Assembly (NCBI GenBank): GCA_944470555.2
Contig: OX104132.1
Coordinates: 2,303,755 to 2,367,754, forward strand
Reading direction: 5' to 3'
DNA length: 64,000 bases
Origin: Heterobilharzia americana
Lineage: Eukaryota > Platyhelminthes > Trematoda > Strigeidida > Schistosomatidae
Positions 53,701-64,000 of the stretch are shown here, in pieces. The notes beneath the pieces are model-generated. The model did not search any database. It saw nothing but the letters and a program-made list of their open reading frames with translations, and was not told the origin of the DNA. Every line of letters begins with the position of its first letter. Positions within the stretch are counted from its first letter, which is position 1. The translations under genes and the position numbers were made by a program.

Positions 53701-56700
53701 AACCTTGCCTGGTTAAATAGTTCACTAGTTACTAGACGGTCGTAAGCCCGGGTAAAGAGGGAAGGTTCGGCATAGGGACATGGAATGTCCCCACGATGTT
53801 TGAACCCAGCAAGGCAGCCCAGATTGCAAACGAGATGAGAAGGTATCGCATTGAAATGCTAGGAATTTGCGAAAGCAGATGGAATGGAAGTGGACTCCAC
53901 AAACTCTCAACTGCAGAATCAATAATCTACTCCGATATTGTCACCCAGACGACAACCATGAGCACACTGAGTTTTCGAGTGGCTATCATGATGTCCCAAA
54001 CAGCATCGAAGGCTCTCTCTCATGCAGTGGGAACCAATCTCCTCCTGCATCAGGATCATGACAGCAAGATTCAACTCAAAAGGAAGGAAGGTCACAATCA
54101 TACAATGCTACGCTACACTATGCACCTACAAATAATGCAGAGCAAGAGAAAAAGGAGGTACTCTACAGACAACTTCAATCAACACTGGACAAGACACCAC
54201 CTCAGTTGGCGATATCAAAATTCATTCTAATGGACGACATGAATGCCAGCCAAACTGGGAGCAGACAACACAGGAAGAGAACTAACTATGGGTCAAGAAG
54301 CGCTCGGTGAGGTGATGAACGAGAATGGAGAATTGTTTGCAGAATTCTGCGCATTCAACGATTTGGTGATTGGAGTCAGGTAGTGTGTTCTAGCACAAGG
54401 ATATCCACAAAGCGACATGGATTTCACCAGACACCAGGACACACTAAAAATCAAATCAACTTTATCTCAATCTCAAGAAAATGGAGACGCAGTCAGCCTA
54501 CTTGACACAAGGTCAAGAGGAGGAGCAGATGTAGGTTCACACCACTCAATATCTACTACAAAAAACCTTCCAAATCAAGTTGAAGGCCTTCAAGGAAGTT
54601 GGTGATAGACCACAGTTCAAGTACAAAACTCGGAAACTGAAGGATGAAACTACAAAGGAAATCTTCACGACAGTCAGCCGTCAAGACAAAATGGGAGATA
54701 TCGAGGAACATCCCTGAAGAAACCTGTGTGAAAGAACATTGGAAGTCTTTGAAAGAGATGTGGAAAGAAATCTGCACAGCCGTATTAGGAAGGAAGAAGA
54801 AAGAAGATGAGTAATGGATGTCGACAGACACCTGGAAGCTGATAGAGGAAGGAGAGGAGGATGGTGAAGCAGAAGATAAACCAGTGCAAGGACGCACAAC
54901 GACAAGAGGAACTGAGCACAATGTATAAAACACTACTGGACAAAGAAGTGAAGGAGAGTGCATGGAAAGACAAAAGACACTCCTACGAAACACTGGCAAG
55001 TGAAGCAGAACAGTCTGCAGGTAGGAGAGACCTGAAAACATTGTATCAAATAGCCAGGTTACTATCTGGGAAGAGAGATCAACGCAGACGAAACCAACAA
55101 AAGATGACAGAAATTTAATTACGAAAGAAGAGAAACAAAGGACACGATGGGTTGACCACTTTAAAAAGCTCTTGAATCAACCACCACCTGCAGCCACAGA
55201 ACTACAAGTGAACATAAATCCTCCAACAAAAATGAAGTCCTGAACACCGTAAAGCTACTGAAATGAGGGAAAGCAGTGGGACCAGACGGGATCCCGCCAG
55301 AAGCACTGAAAACAGACGCAGAGACAACAGCAGACATGCTCACACCACTATTGCAGAAGGTGTCAAAGGAAGAGACGGTACCTGCCTATTGATTGGAAGA
55401 AGAGTTACCTTGTCAAACTCCCGAAGAAGGGAGACCGAAGTCTTTGCAAGAAATGGCGAGGAATCATGCCGCTGTCCACCACAAGCAAAATATTAAGCTG
55501 CATCATCCTGGAGAGACTAAAGGATGAGCTGGATTCAAAACTACGACCGGAACAGGCAGGCTTCAGGAAGTACAAATCATGTGAGGACCAAATTGCAACA
55601 CTACACTACGCATCATCATACAACAGAGTATAGAATGGCAATCAACTCAACTCTACCTCAACTTCATCCACTTTGAAAAGGCCTTCGATAGCGTCAACCG
55701 ACAAGTAATTTGACTGACAGCTGCTCCAACACTACGGAATACCACAAACTTTTATCAACCTCATTCAACAACTATATGAAGATGCCACATGCCAAGTAAT
55801 TCACAATGGGAAGCTCAGTGATGCTTTTGAAGTGAAGACAGGAGTGAAACAAGGTTGTCTACTATCACCCATGATCTTCCTGATTGTGGTCGAATGGATC
55901 ATGCAACAAACAGTGAGGAACTGTGAGAAGAGAGGGATACGCTGGACCGTGAAAAATGTTCTAGAAGATTTGGATTTCGCCAATGATGAATTACGTCTAG
56001 TGTCACACAAACTTGAAGATCTACAGGTGAAAAATAACAAGTTGAGAGAAGAGGCAGGGCAGGGTAGGGCAGAGAAAACCGGACCTCAAGTGAACATAGA
56101 GAAGACAGAGGTGATGAAGATATCCAACCAACGCCACCAATAACAATAACAAGCTCCAATCACCATCAACAGAAGAAATTTAAAGAAAGCAGTATCATCC
56201 ACCTATCTAGGCAGCCCTCTTTCAACTACAGGTGGCGGCACAGACCAGGATGTCAAAGTCAGAATCGGAAAAGCAAGACAGGCGTTCATTAGCCTTAAAC
56301 TAGTGTGGAGATCTTCTGTACTCAACATGTGGAAGAAGATTCGGATTTTCAACAACAACGTCAAGTCAGTGCTCCTGTATGGTTCAGAGACTTGGAGCGT
56401 TACGAAAGGGATTTCCAACAAACTACACATAGTCATCAACATCTTCCTACGCCGGCTCGTTACTGAAGATCAGATGGTGAGAAACAATAGGCAACAAGGA
56501 ACTCTGGCCAAGCAACGAACAAACCCAGAACTTATCGCTCAACCAGTATGCAGTGGAAGGAAGTGGAGATGGATTGGGCATACACTGAGAAGGCCGACTG
56601 GGGACATCACGTGCCAGGCCAGATGCTCGAGTGGCACCCACATGGGATACGAAGAGTTGGGCGTCCTCGGTGAGGGTGACATGGAGGAGATCGTGTGAGG

Positions 56701-56816
56701 AGGAAATGAGAGCTTGTGGGCTGTCGTGGAGTCAGGTTCAAAAGATTTCCGAGAACAGAGCGCACTGGAGACGTGCTACTGAAGCCCTATGTTCCATTAG
56801 GAACCTAAGGGTCAAA
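53701..56816 (+). mobile_element. RTE-1 non-LTR retrotransposon, near full-length copy II
   Basis: Same 5' start as copy I ('cctggttaaatagttcac', 'ccgggtaaagaggg'), bounded by a perfect 23-bp duplication. Endonuclease region 53766-54560, linker to 55250, RT 55255-56060, C-terminal domain and 3' end to 56816. The first ~500 bp are almost identical to copy I, while later parts differ by indels. RT motif C reads FANDE rather than FADD; motif A has 'YLNFIHFEKAFDSVN', preceded by stops. No intact ORF. Confidence 0.85.
53766..54560 (+). pseudogene. RTE-1 endonuclease remnant, copy II
   Basis: GIGTWNVPTMFEPSKAAQIA, then the same 144-codon frame (53796-54230) as copy I, including the frameshift that replaces the expected endonuclease core. 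Later blocks differ from copy I by a few bases (for example 'ggtcaagaagcg' versus 'ggtcgagaagcg'). Confidence 0.75.
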
Positions 56817-56839
56817 TTATTATTATTATTATTACTATC
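56817..56839. repeat. Target-site duplication, right
   Basis: Exact repeat of 53678-53700. Confidence 0.75.
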
Positions 56840-57064
56840 GGAGAAATAAATTCTCCCATCCAGTTCAATTTTCCTCTCTATTCGTCTCGACTTGGAGTCA
56901 GTAGGTCTTGCGTACGAAGTTGGCTGTCAGTTAAGCGTGCGCATCATATCCGCTCGGAAGATATAACAGAGACAAAACTGATGAGAGAGACGTTAATCGA
57001 CAACAACTATCCAACCAAGCTTTTAATGTCAGAGTAAATTGAACAAGAACATCTATGCTGGGAG

Positions 57065-57225
57065 ATGATTAAGTGAGTGATATAAAAATTTGGACGACAG
57101 CCGGATTCGAACCAGTGACCAACTACTGAGTTACGAAGTTGGAAACCCAGTGTTCACTGGTTAGAATCCAGTTGAGGTTCAAATTTTTATATCATCTTAA
57201 ATCATCACCCACTATAAATATTAGT
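57065..57225. repeat. SINE-gamma foldback
   Basis: Minus B box 'ggattcgaaccagtgacc' (57103) faces plus B-box trace 'ctggttagaatccag' (57157). Ends 'gatataaaaatttggac' and 'tcaaatttttatatcatc' are inverted. Confidence 0.65.
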
Positions 57226-57369
57226 CTCCCAAAGTAAGGGCTATGTGAGATAGTTTAAATGAAAATACTGTCTATTCAATCCCTAAGAAACATTTATCCA
57301 TCAAGCTATCGTACACTGGTTGTGATGCAAATAACTGTCATTGATAGTAAATATATTATGCAGTTAAGT

Positions 57370-57560
57370 TCTATACTGGGTAGAATTGCTCAACCTCTGT
57401 TAACAAATGAGTTCCTATGCAAAAGCCTCGATACTGCTCAGCTATTCATTATCTTATAGTCTGCTTTGGTGCCCGACAAACATTGGAAACCAACTTGACG
57501 TGAGTTTTGTCCTATTCAGAACTTATTGGCCAGCTGGATAGATGTCCCTACATCCCAGTA
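57370..57560 (-). repeat. Decayed SINE-alpha, minus strand
   Basis: 'gttcctatgcaaaagcctcg' head and a ribozyme trace at 57500-57545 that lost CTGATGA. Confidence 0.5.
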
Positions 57561-57637
57561 AGTGAATGAGTGTAACTCCAGAAGTCTAGTCGATGGTGCT
57601 TGGTCTTTTGAGGTGATGAGTACTCACTGAGATACAG

Positions 57638-57686
57638 ATACATCCATCTAGCTGACGAGTCCCAAATAGGACGAAATGCGCATAAT
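57638..57686 (+). ncRNA. SINE-alpha hammerhead, intact core, 3' stem I strand deleted
   Basis: CTGACGAG, perfect stem II, CGAAATGCGCAT, then the sequence jumps to 'aattactatgcataa', which normally lies ~30 bp further on. The missing piece starts at the cleavage position. Confidence 0.6.
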
Positions 57687-57929
57687 TACTATGCATAAAT
57701 GAAACAGGCAATATCGAGGCATCCGCACAGGAGCCCATATGCCAAGAGAGACTGGTCAATTCGGTCCAACCAACAACGGTGTAGTACAAGCAATAACACT
57801 TTAACTATACCCGTTGCACAAGAAGTGGCTATCGTGGCTCGGTGGTCTAGTGGATAATGCTCTCGAGTTTCAAGTGATCGCTCCCTAGTCCGAATCCCAG
57901 TGGGAACAACATCACTCACTGGGAGGCAG

Positions 57930-57985
57930 GTACATCCAGCTGACTGGTGAGTCCCAAATAGGACGAAATGAGCATCCTAGATCCC
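57930..57985 (+). ncRNA. SINE-alpha hammerhead with 4-nt core insertion
   Basis: CTGA-CTGG-TGAG, perfect stem II, CGAAAT, gagcatc, ctagatccc. Confidence 0.6.
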
Positions 57986-58012
57986 AATGGTAGCTACTAC
58001 CCATCATTACTA

Positions 58013-58588
58013 TACATAATTGTTCACATTATTCATCATTTTTGGTTTATGCTTACCTACATGATGACGACAACGATGCCTTAATAGTTAATTGCATCAA
58101 GTTTTTTCACGATTAATTAATTATGCATACATACATACTCTCCTCTTCACATATATGGTAAACAAAGGAAACGAGGTCATATGCAGCTACTGTTTAATTT
58201 GCTTTAATATTATGCAATTGTCTGTGCATAAATATGCCTAGAAAGTGTGTGTGTGTGTGCATACATATGCATTACGGTAGCGTACATGCGTATTTCGACT
58301 TTACTAGTTTCTCTGAGTGCGTCCGTATGTCTATTTGCAAGTGTATTTCTTCCGAAAATTGTGGTAATTCTCTCCCCTCCCTCCCTTCCTCTACCGTGTA
58401 AAATAAAAACAATCTTGACGACAAGATGTGTAGTTGTGTTGTTTTTCACTAAATTTTTGTACTCTAGAAATAGTGCTCCTTCTCTCTCTCTCTCTTTTGG
58501 ATGCCTTCCACTTTCTTCTACCTTAGAACCTTGAACAAAGTGAATTTTCACGGCTAAGAATATCCAAATCGCAAAGGAAATGGATATC
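58013..58588. other. Unassigned stretch with simple repeats
   Basis: (GT)n at 58244-58259 and (TC)n at 58479-58495. A 126-codon minus frame (58210-58590) begins on TTG and reads through both repeats; not accepted as a gene. Confidence 0.4.
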
Positions 58589-58589
58589 A

Positions 58590-58700
58590 AGTGAAAATCA
58601 TGAGACCAAAAGATCCTGAGTTCGACCCCTAGCCGATGAGATAGTTGTCCAATGTTTTTAATTAGCTAGTTTATGATGAACAGTAACTTGAAATCAAAGT
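58590..58700 (+). repeat. SINE-beta fragment
   Basis: 'gagttcgacccctagcc', deleted ribozyme, 'gatgaacagtaacttgaaat' tail. Confidence 0.5.
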
Positions 58701-59154
58701 TAGTGACAGGAGGATAGATTGGCAACTGAATCTTTGTTGATCAAATCAACAATTGACACTGAACGAATGATTATTATATATACTTCTAATTTTGTTTGGT
58801 ATTCGTGAGCTTTTGGTGCGCATGACTCTAAAGGCCATATCAGCAACAAATAAAATAATCAATCAGATTTACACATTTCATGATAATCTGCCTTCCTAGT
58901 TGAAATATAAAAACCTAAATTGGTTATTTCATTTTTTGCTAGGATGACATTGAAATTCAATCCTTGGTGCCATTGTTACCATTAATTTTTCCCAATGGTT
59001 TTGAAGGCTGAATTCTGATTGGTTGTTAATAACTCTTTAATTGTCCCAGTGAATTTAGAGTCTGTCAAGGTCATTTAGACAGTATATATACACATGTTCA
59101 GCATTGCTCTCAGCTGTGTTTAACTGTTGTTGAGACAGTCAACGGTCCGTCTTC
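58701..59154. other. Unassigned stretch with TATA-like site
   Basis: 'cagtatatatacacatg' at about 59079-59095. Sequence 59010-59090 resembles 53575-53660 ('tgattggtt', 'aaggtcat', then a TATA-like run), perhaps part of a PLE 5' region. Confidence 0.3.
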
Positions 59155-60363
59155 TCTTCTTCCATTTTAGTCTGTCTATCAGAAATGTCACGCACAGTGA
59201 AGGGATAGTATCATTAGGTGGATAACAACGTTTCCGATTCAGTTGATTGTCCATATTCATGTCAATCAGGTAACTAACTCCACAACTTTGAGACAGAGTT
59301 TATACAGTGCTAATTACCTCTCCCACTGCAATGACAAGGGTGGTAGAATCCTCCATATATCTGGGACAGGTGTAGAAACATTCCTGTTTACCTCCATGTA
59401 TTCGGTGTTGATTCGATAAACAAACAGTCAGTTATCAATCTCTTCCTCCCTCCCTCTACCCAACTAAGTTAGTTTGAAGCACTGTCGCTCTATCCCACCC
59501 CATTGTGTGACTGATTGTGTGTAATTGAGTGCAGAGCTATTGCCAGTCGACCTACATTTCTCTACATTTCTCATCTTATTACAATCTACTAATCGTGATT
59601 TAGCTAAGCTATGGCACGCTGTTATTCTAATCGACCCTGACTAGTCGACTACTTTCACTCACTATGTATTTGACCTGGAAATCAATGCAAGGGATTCGGT
59701 AAAGTAAATTACTTTGCTCAATTCCATCGATAGGATATTTTAACCTGCATAGCTTATTTCTCAGTGAGTTTGTTGGTGTAAATGCCACTACTGTAATCCC
59801 AGTCAGCCTCAGTGAGGATACTTCGTAATGCTTCTGACATACCTTCGTTGTATGGTGACACAGCAGAGGGGTTTTGAATTCTCTCTCAACCCTATCACCC
59901 TTATTACTGCTACTGGTAGTGGGATTATTATTAATAACACCTGTATTACTACTACTACTACTACCACCACTGCTAATATCTTCCTTTCAGCTTCTTATGA
60001 ATTTACTTATAAATGTAGGTGGGTAATAATTGAGACATGTGAGGTATTCTTGATGTGGCTAATTTCTTGTCGTACATTTTCTGACCCACTAGTAATCTTT
60101 GTCACCTTATCACTTAGGCATTTAAATAGGTGTACTTTAACTGAGATGGGGTGAGTAGCTATTCAAATGGGCAGGTTTCCTATAGACGACATTAGTCTCT
60201 AAACTTCCGTCTTATGTTCGTTCATCTTGCAATCAATTGTTGTTAGCTCACCTTCTTCATATTCTAAGTCTCAGGTAAAATGGATTTGATTCACTACTGA
60301 ATTTATATGCGCCAACAACCTATTGATATATTCCGATTTCAGTTCTGTAAGCGTATCATCTAC
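59155..60363 (-). mobile_element. PLE-B (subtype B1) copy, minus strand
   Basis: Inverted copy of 33725-34950: 3' end at about 59155-59200, decayed GIY-YIG, NEGMSEALRR region, microsatellite, RT tail up to the VDDTL codons, where it stops (60363). Joined head to head with 60364. Confidence 0.8.
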
Positions 60364-61298
60364 TTACCGAATCCCTTGCATTGATTTCCAGGTCAAATAC
60401 ATAAGTGAGTGAAAGTAGTCGACTAGTCAGGGTCGATTAGAATAACAGCGTGCAATAGCTTAGCTAAATCACGATTAGTAGATTGTAATAAGATGAGAAA
60501 TGTAGGTCGACTGGCAATAGCTCTGCACTCAATTACACACAATCAGTCACACAATGGGGTGGGATAGAGCGACAGTGCTTCAAACTAACTTAGTTGGGTA
60601 GAGGGAGGGAGGAAGAGATTGATAACTGACTGTTTGTTTATCGAATCAACACCGAATACATGGAGGTAAACAGGAATGTTTCTACACCTGTCCCAGATAT
60701 ATGGAGGATTCTACCACCCTTGTCATTGCAGTGGGAGAGGTAATTAGCACTGTATAAACTCTGTCTCAAAGTTGTGGAGTTAGTTACCTGATTGACATGA
60801 ATATGGACAATAAATTCTTTCCGAAAAGTTGTATGTAGCATTTCTAATAAACAGACTAAAATGGAATTATAATCTACGTGTTTTCTTGACGCATTCACTA
60901 CCACCTTATTGTTAATCACGGATTTCAAATCTCCATTCATTTCTACATATTTCAGGTGTGTCATGGCATTATTACTACTACTACTACTACTGCCACTAAT
61001 ACTTCATTTCAACTGTAGGCTGTTTGCAACTGATGAATGGCTGTGAAATACAAACGAGCTCATTTTATTCTGCAAAATATCTTTGTTCTTGTATTGTTCA
61101 AATTTGTCAAGGGAATTAAATGTATTACATTTCAATGGGAACAGAATCACTCCACATTAGGGGGGGGGCGTTAACGTGGTTGGGTGTGACCGGCTGATGA
61201 GTCCTAGATAGGACGACTACCATTTCTATCTATCACTAATGACGTTTGCTTAGTATGTTGATGTGATGTGTGACAGGGTCAAGTGACAGAAAAACGTT
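60364..61298 (+). mobile_element. PLE-B (subtype B2) 3' portion, plus strand
   Basis: Begins at 'ttaccgaatcccttgcattg' (GIY-YIG start) and runs to 'gacagggtcaagtgacag', matching 11720-12680. Includes the CTA microsatellite (60973-60990), G-run (61161-61168) and hammerhead-like motif. Confidence 0.8.
61180..61235 (+). ncRNA. Hammerhead-like motif in PLE-B2
   Basis: CTGATGAG (61194-61201), stem II gtcct agat aggac, then GACTA instead of GAAA. Same defect as at 12569. Confidence 0.45.
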
Positions 61299-61299
61299 G

Positions 61300-61420
61300 T
61301 CGCACTTGGGTATTTAACTAGGCGTACTTTAACTGAGATGGGGTGGGAGGATTTGAAGTTTAAGTAGTTATTCGGACGATAAGGTTTCCTTTAGACAATA
61401 CTAGTCTCTAAACTTCCATC
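61300..61420 (-). pseudogene. PLE-B RT splinter, minus strand
   Basis: Matches 60113-60215: 'aggcgtactttaactgagat', 'aaggtttcctttagacaata', 'gtctctaaacttcc' (codons of the YRKP region on the minus strand). Confidence 0.65.
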
Positions 61421-61424
61421 CTAT

Positions 61425-61640
61425 CCCAGATATATGGAAAATTCTACTACTCTTGTCATCATACAGAAGGAGAGGTGATTAGGACTACATAAAGTCTGTT
61501 TCAAAGTTGTGGAGTTAGTTACCTGACTGACCGAATAAATTGTGTCCAAAATGTTGTTATCCAGTATATGTGATATATCCCAGAAACAGACTAAAATGGA
61601 ATTGAAATCTACCACAGTGCCTAAGTTCCACTCCTAGATT
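61425..61640 (+). repeat. PLE-B 3' segment, plus strand
   Basis: 'tcccagatatatggaaaatt', 'ctgtttcaaagttgtggagt', 'gttgttatccagtatatgtg', 'aacagactaaaatggaattg'. Diverged copy of 60690-60870. Confidence 0.65.
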
Positions 61641-61919
61641 AAGTCTACGTTATTTTGTCTTTGTGCGTCGTTCTGATTTGTGATTAAAATAGATTGGTTA
61701 CGTATTAGGTTTGTATCTTTTGTAAACTTGTAGATAGCATTTACCGATCACACCAGTGACTTTAAAAACCCTCCCAACAACGTTTAAAATAGCCAATTAC
61801 ATTTCGTTTATTTTGATTGGAAAGGTGCTTTTATCACAAAGTACAGGGGATTTAATTGGATGGTCCTATAATCACTCCTCTGAAGTACACCCTAACAATC
61901 ACTGAAATCACCGATGTCA

Positions 61920-62340
61920 GTCCATGATCAATACTACTTTTAAATCAAAAAAATCCCCATTCATCTCAAAAGTACATAACTGCATAGTCCTTATTAGTGA
62001 CTTGCTTCCAGATGAATATCACGAAGCTCTAATGAGAATTCATGACCTATCGGATCAACCAAACCAGTTGGAAGTGAAGTGAATGCTAACTGAAGACGTT
62101 GGGTGATAGTTGCGCTATGTTGTGAATTGACAGAAGTGGAAATTGTGAACCACTGGAAACCGACCGAGTGGCTGAATGGTTAATGCATTCACTGTGAAAC
62201 CTGAACGTCCTCAGTTCCATCCCTAGCCGGGTCGTGGGTACGTACTGCTGAGGAGTCCCGTACTAGTCTGATGAAACAGGTGTCCAGTGCTCCCAGATTT
62301 TCAACTGATGTCAGTCCATGATGAATACTACTTCTAAGAT
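61920..62340 (+). repeat. Composite repeat ending in SINE-beta
   Basis: Longer partner of 43425-43755 with an intact tRNA-like head: 'ccgagtggctgaatggttaa' (62165) and 'cagttccatccctagcc' (62213), then ribozyme and tail 'gatgaatactacttctaag'. Confidence 0.7.
62236..62295 (+). ncRNA. SINE-beta hammerhead, near-intact
   Basis: CTGAGGAG (62248-62255), stem II 'tcccgtactagtctga', GAAAC preceded by T (G-U closing pair possible), short stem III (acaggtgt), GTC, then cagtgctccc pairing with the upstream 'acgtactg' side in part. Confidence 0.6.
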
Positions 62341-62577
62341 CACTGATATAGTCAATTGTTTCGGTTATAAAGGTATTTTTGTCTTATACGAGATGAAAAA
62401 AATCTAATGGGTCATTTCATTGGTGTTGCTAGGATGGCTGGCCTTTAGAGTTACTTCGAATTAACGATGAAAGCCTACTACCACCTATATCACAAAAAAA
62501 CAGGCGAGAAAATTACAACTCATTTCTCAAAGTTATTTGAGTTATCTTCACGTGACTATGAACAATATATTGTTTTT

Positions 62578-62690
62578 GAGACGTGATGATTGAAGATGAA
62601 ATGAAATTTTGAACAGTGACTGGATTCCAACCAGAGACCATCCAGTTTCTGGCTCGATGCTCTACCAAATGATAACAGGTCCTAACTAGT
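62578..62690 (-). repeat. SINE-gamma copy, minus strand (left arm)
   Basis: 'gatgattgaagatgaaatga', reverse B box 'tggattccaaccagagacc', reverse A box 'gctctaccaaatgata'. Confidence 0.65.
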
Positions 62691-62744
62691 TAACTAGTGT
62701 GAATACAATCAAGTTGTAACGCATCATGAATCCATATGGTAGTT

Positions 62745-62870
62745 ATGCAACCTCGTAGCTGAGTTGATAGAGTATTCTCTCAGAAAACCTAGTGGTCGTT
62801 GGTTCGAATCCCGCCACCGTCCAAATTTTCATTTCACCTTCAATCATTATCACCCAGTATCAATACTAAT
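62745..62870 (+). repeat. SINE-gamma copy, plus strand (right arm)
   Basis: A box 'cgtagctgagttgatagag' (62755), B box 'ggttcgaatcccgcc' (62801), tail 'catttcaccttcaatcatta'. tRNA-like spacing is close to that of a real tRNA, but the element continues into the SINE tail. Confidence 0.7.
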
Positions 62871-63228
62871 CTGTCAAACAATCACGGCTGCCATCTGAGA
62901 TAGTCAAAACGGTAAACAGTACTGTTTTCCACCGTGTAGTACATCAAATAAATTGACTAAAATGAAGTTACAAACAGGGAAAATGAGAGAGGAAGAGAGA
63001 GAGAGAGAGTGACACCAGGAATATATAAAACTTACCCCAGCAACCGAGTGAAGATTCCTTTATTGTGTAACGACGACTAATGACAATATCTATCCGGGTA
63101 AACCTTGATATTTGGGCTCATAACCCAACTAGATGGAAATCAAGTGACTATCCTTGAATCAATGATGAATGTGATACAATCACCACCGACCAATCGGATT
63201 GGAGATATGTAATTACCAACCCGTAACA
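62871..63228. other. Unassigned stretch
   Basis: (GA)n run at 62990-63012; otherwise nothing recognised. Confidence 0.4.
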
Positions 63229-64000
63229 TAATATAGCCGGGAAAGCAAGAAGATCAGATGGAATCCCACCAGAAGCACTGAAAACAGACACAAAGACATC
63301 AGAAGACATGCTCATACAACTATTGCAGAAACTTTGGAAGGAAGACAACGTAGCTACCGATTAGAAGGGCTACCTTGTCAAACTCCAAAAAACGGTGACC
63401 TAATTCTTTGCAGGGATTGGCACGGAATCATTCAATCGTCAACAACAACCAAAATATTAAGCCACATGATTTTGCACGAACTAATAAGTGTAGTGGATTC
63501 AAAACAGCGACCTCAATAGACTAACTGAATTCAAGAAAAACAGCCAGCTGCTTCAACAATACGGTGGTGGGAACATAAACCTGTATCAACTTCATCCAAC
63601 ACCACCTATATGCTATATGAAGATGCTACACAACAAGCGATTCACAGTAGAAAAATTAGTGATACCCTTGAAGTGAAGATAGGGGACAGGAGTAAGACAA
63701 GGTTGCCTCATTCTATCACCGATCATCCATCTTCCTGATTGTCATCGACTGGATTCCACTGGACTAGACTGGATCATGCAAGAAAGTGTGAGGCTCTGTG
63801 AGAAGATGGACAAACGGTGTTTCATCGATGAAAAGATAAACATACTGAAATATTTGGATTTCACCAATGATGATTTATGTCTAATGTCTTATGCTGCAAA
63901 AACTCGAAGATCTACAAGCGATAACTAAGAAGTTGGCAGAAGAGGTGAGACGAAATGAGGCAGCGAACACGGCACTTACTTCAGGTGAACATAGAGAAGA
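63229..64000 (+). mobile_element. RTE-1 LINE, diverged, cut by window end
   Basis: RT start (PEALKTDTKTSEDMLIQLL-like codons at 63270-63330), a deletion near 63535, motif B 'ggagtaagacaaggttgcct', decayed FADD region, to 'gtgaacatagagaaga' at the edge. Closest to 42425-43065. Confidence 0.7.

Larger units (their letters stand above)
57585..58012 (+). repeat. SINE-alpha tandem, two units
   Basis: Unit 1 (57585-57700) is cut just after its ribozyme. Unit 2 (57706-58012) is full: head 'ggcaatatcgaggcatccgc', A box 'tggctcggtggtctagtgga' (57834), B-box-like 'gtccgaatcccagtggg' (57888), ribozyme, tail. Confidence 0.8.

Noticed and set aside
58210..58590. 126-codon minus frame with a signal-peptide-like start
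   Set aside because: Starts on TTG, reads through (GT)n and (TC)n repeats, no domain or splice context.
62755..62830. Possible tRNA gene
   Set aside because: A and B boxes are good, but the arms do not close as a cloverleaf by eye, and the sequence continues into the SINE-gamma tail.

Overview
The window is repeat-dominated eukaryotic DNA, most likely from a schistosome blood fluke (Schistosoma, species not resolved). The evidence is a set of tRNA-like SINEs that carry hammerhead ribozymes of the type known from schistosome satellite DNA (Sm-alpha), together with remnants of RTE-clade and CR1-like LINEs and Penelope-like elements (PLEs). There are no operons, bacterial genes, CRISPR arrays, rRNA genes or convincing free-standing tRNA genes. 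Local labels used here: PLE-A to PLE-D; RTE-1, RTE-2 and RTE-3 (RTE-2 and RTE-3 are related); SINE-alpha (Sm-alpha-like); SINE-beta (a second ribozyme-bearing tRNA-like SINE, CTGAGGAG core); SINE-gamma (tRNA-like, no ribozyme seen); SINE-delta and SINE-epsilon (rarer tRNA-like repeats).

Layout. 1-1.5 kb: SINE-beta and an RTE-1 tail. 1.5-5.9 kb: two almost identical PLE-A copies head to head, both with long reverse transcriptase/GIY-YIG frames. 6-13 kb: LINE tails, a PLE-C GIY-YIG domain, SINE-alpha, then a nested PLE-A/PLE-B/RTE-1 composite. 13-16 kb: SINE-beta and a truncated RTE-1. 17.3-20.5 kb: near full-length RTE-1 copy I. 20.8-22.2 kb: PLE-D and an ACTC minisatellite. 22.5-25.6 kb: LINE and SINE fragments. 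25.7-26.4 kb: the only good candidate for a host-gene exon (minus strand). 26.6-33 kb: SINE-gamma foldback, PLE-A fragments, RTE-1, a CR1-like fragment, SINEs. 33.6-35 kb: PLE-B. 35-53 kb: many RTE-1, RTE-2, RTE-3, SINE and PLE-D fragments. 53.7-56.8 kb: near full-length RTE-1 copy II with a perfect 23-bp target duplication. 57-58 kb: tandem SINE-alpha. 59.2-61.6 kb: a scrambled head-to-head PLE-B cluster. 61.9-64 kb: SINE-beta, a SINE-gamma foldback and an RTE-1 that runs off the window.

How the parts relate. PLEs encode an RT fused to a GIY-YIG nuclease. RTE LINEs encode an apurinic-type endonuclease plus RT. The SINEs have internal Pol III-like boxes and presumably borrowed LINE machinery. 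Most copies are broken. The PLE-A pair keeps its RT and nuclease motifs but lacks a normal 5' end. Three themes stand out: repeated head-to-head (inverted) pairing of PLE and SINE copies, a second hammerhead family (SINE-beta), and a SINE-alpha sublineage sharing a 4-nt insertion in the ribozyme core. All family assignments come from reading motifs and comparing copies within this window, with no database search.
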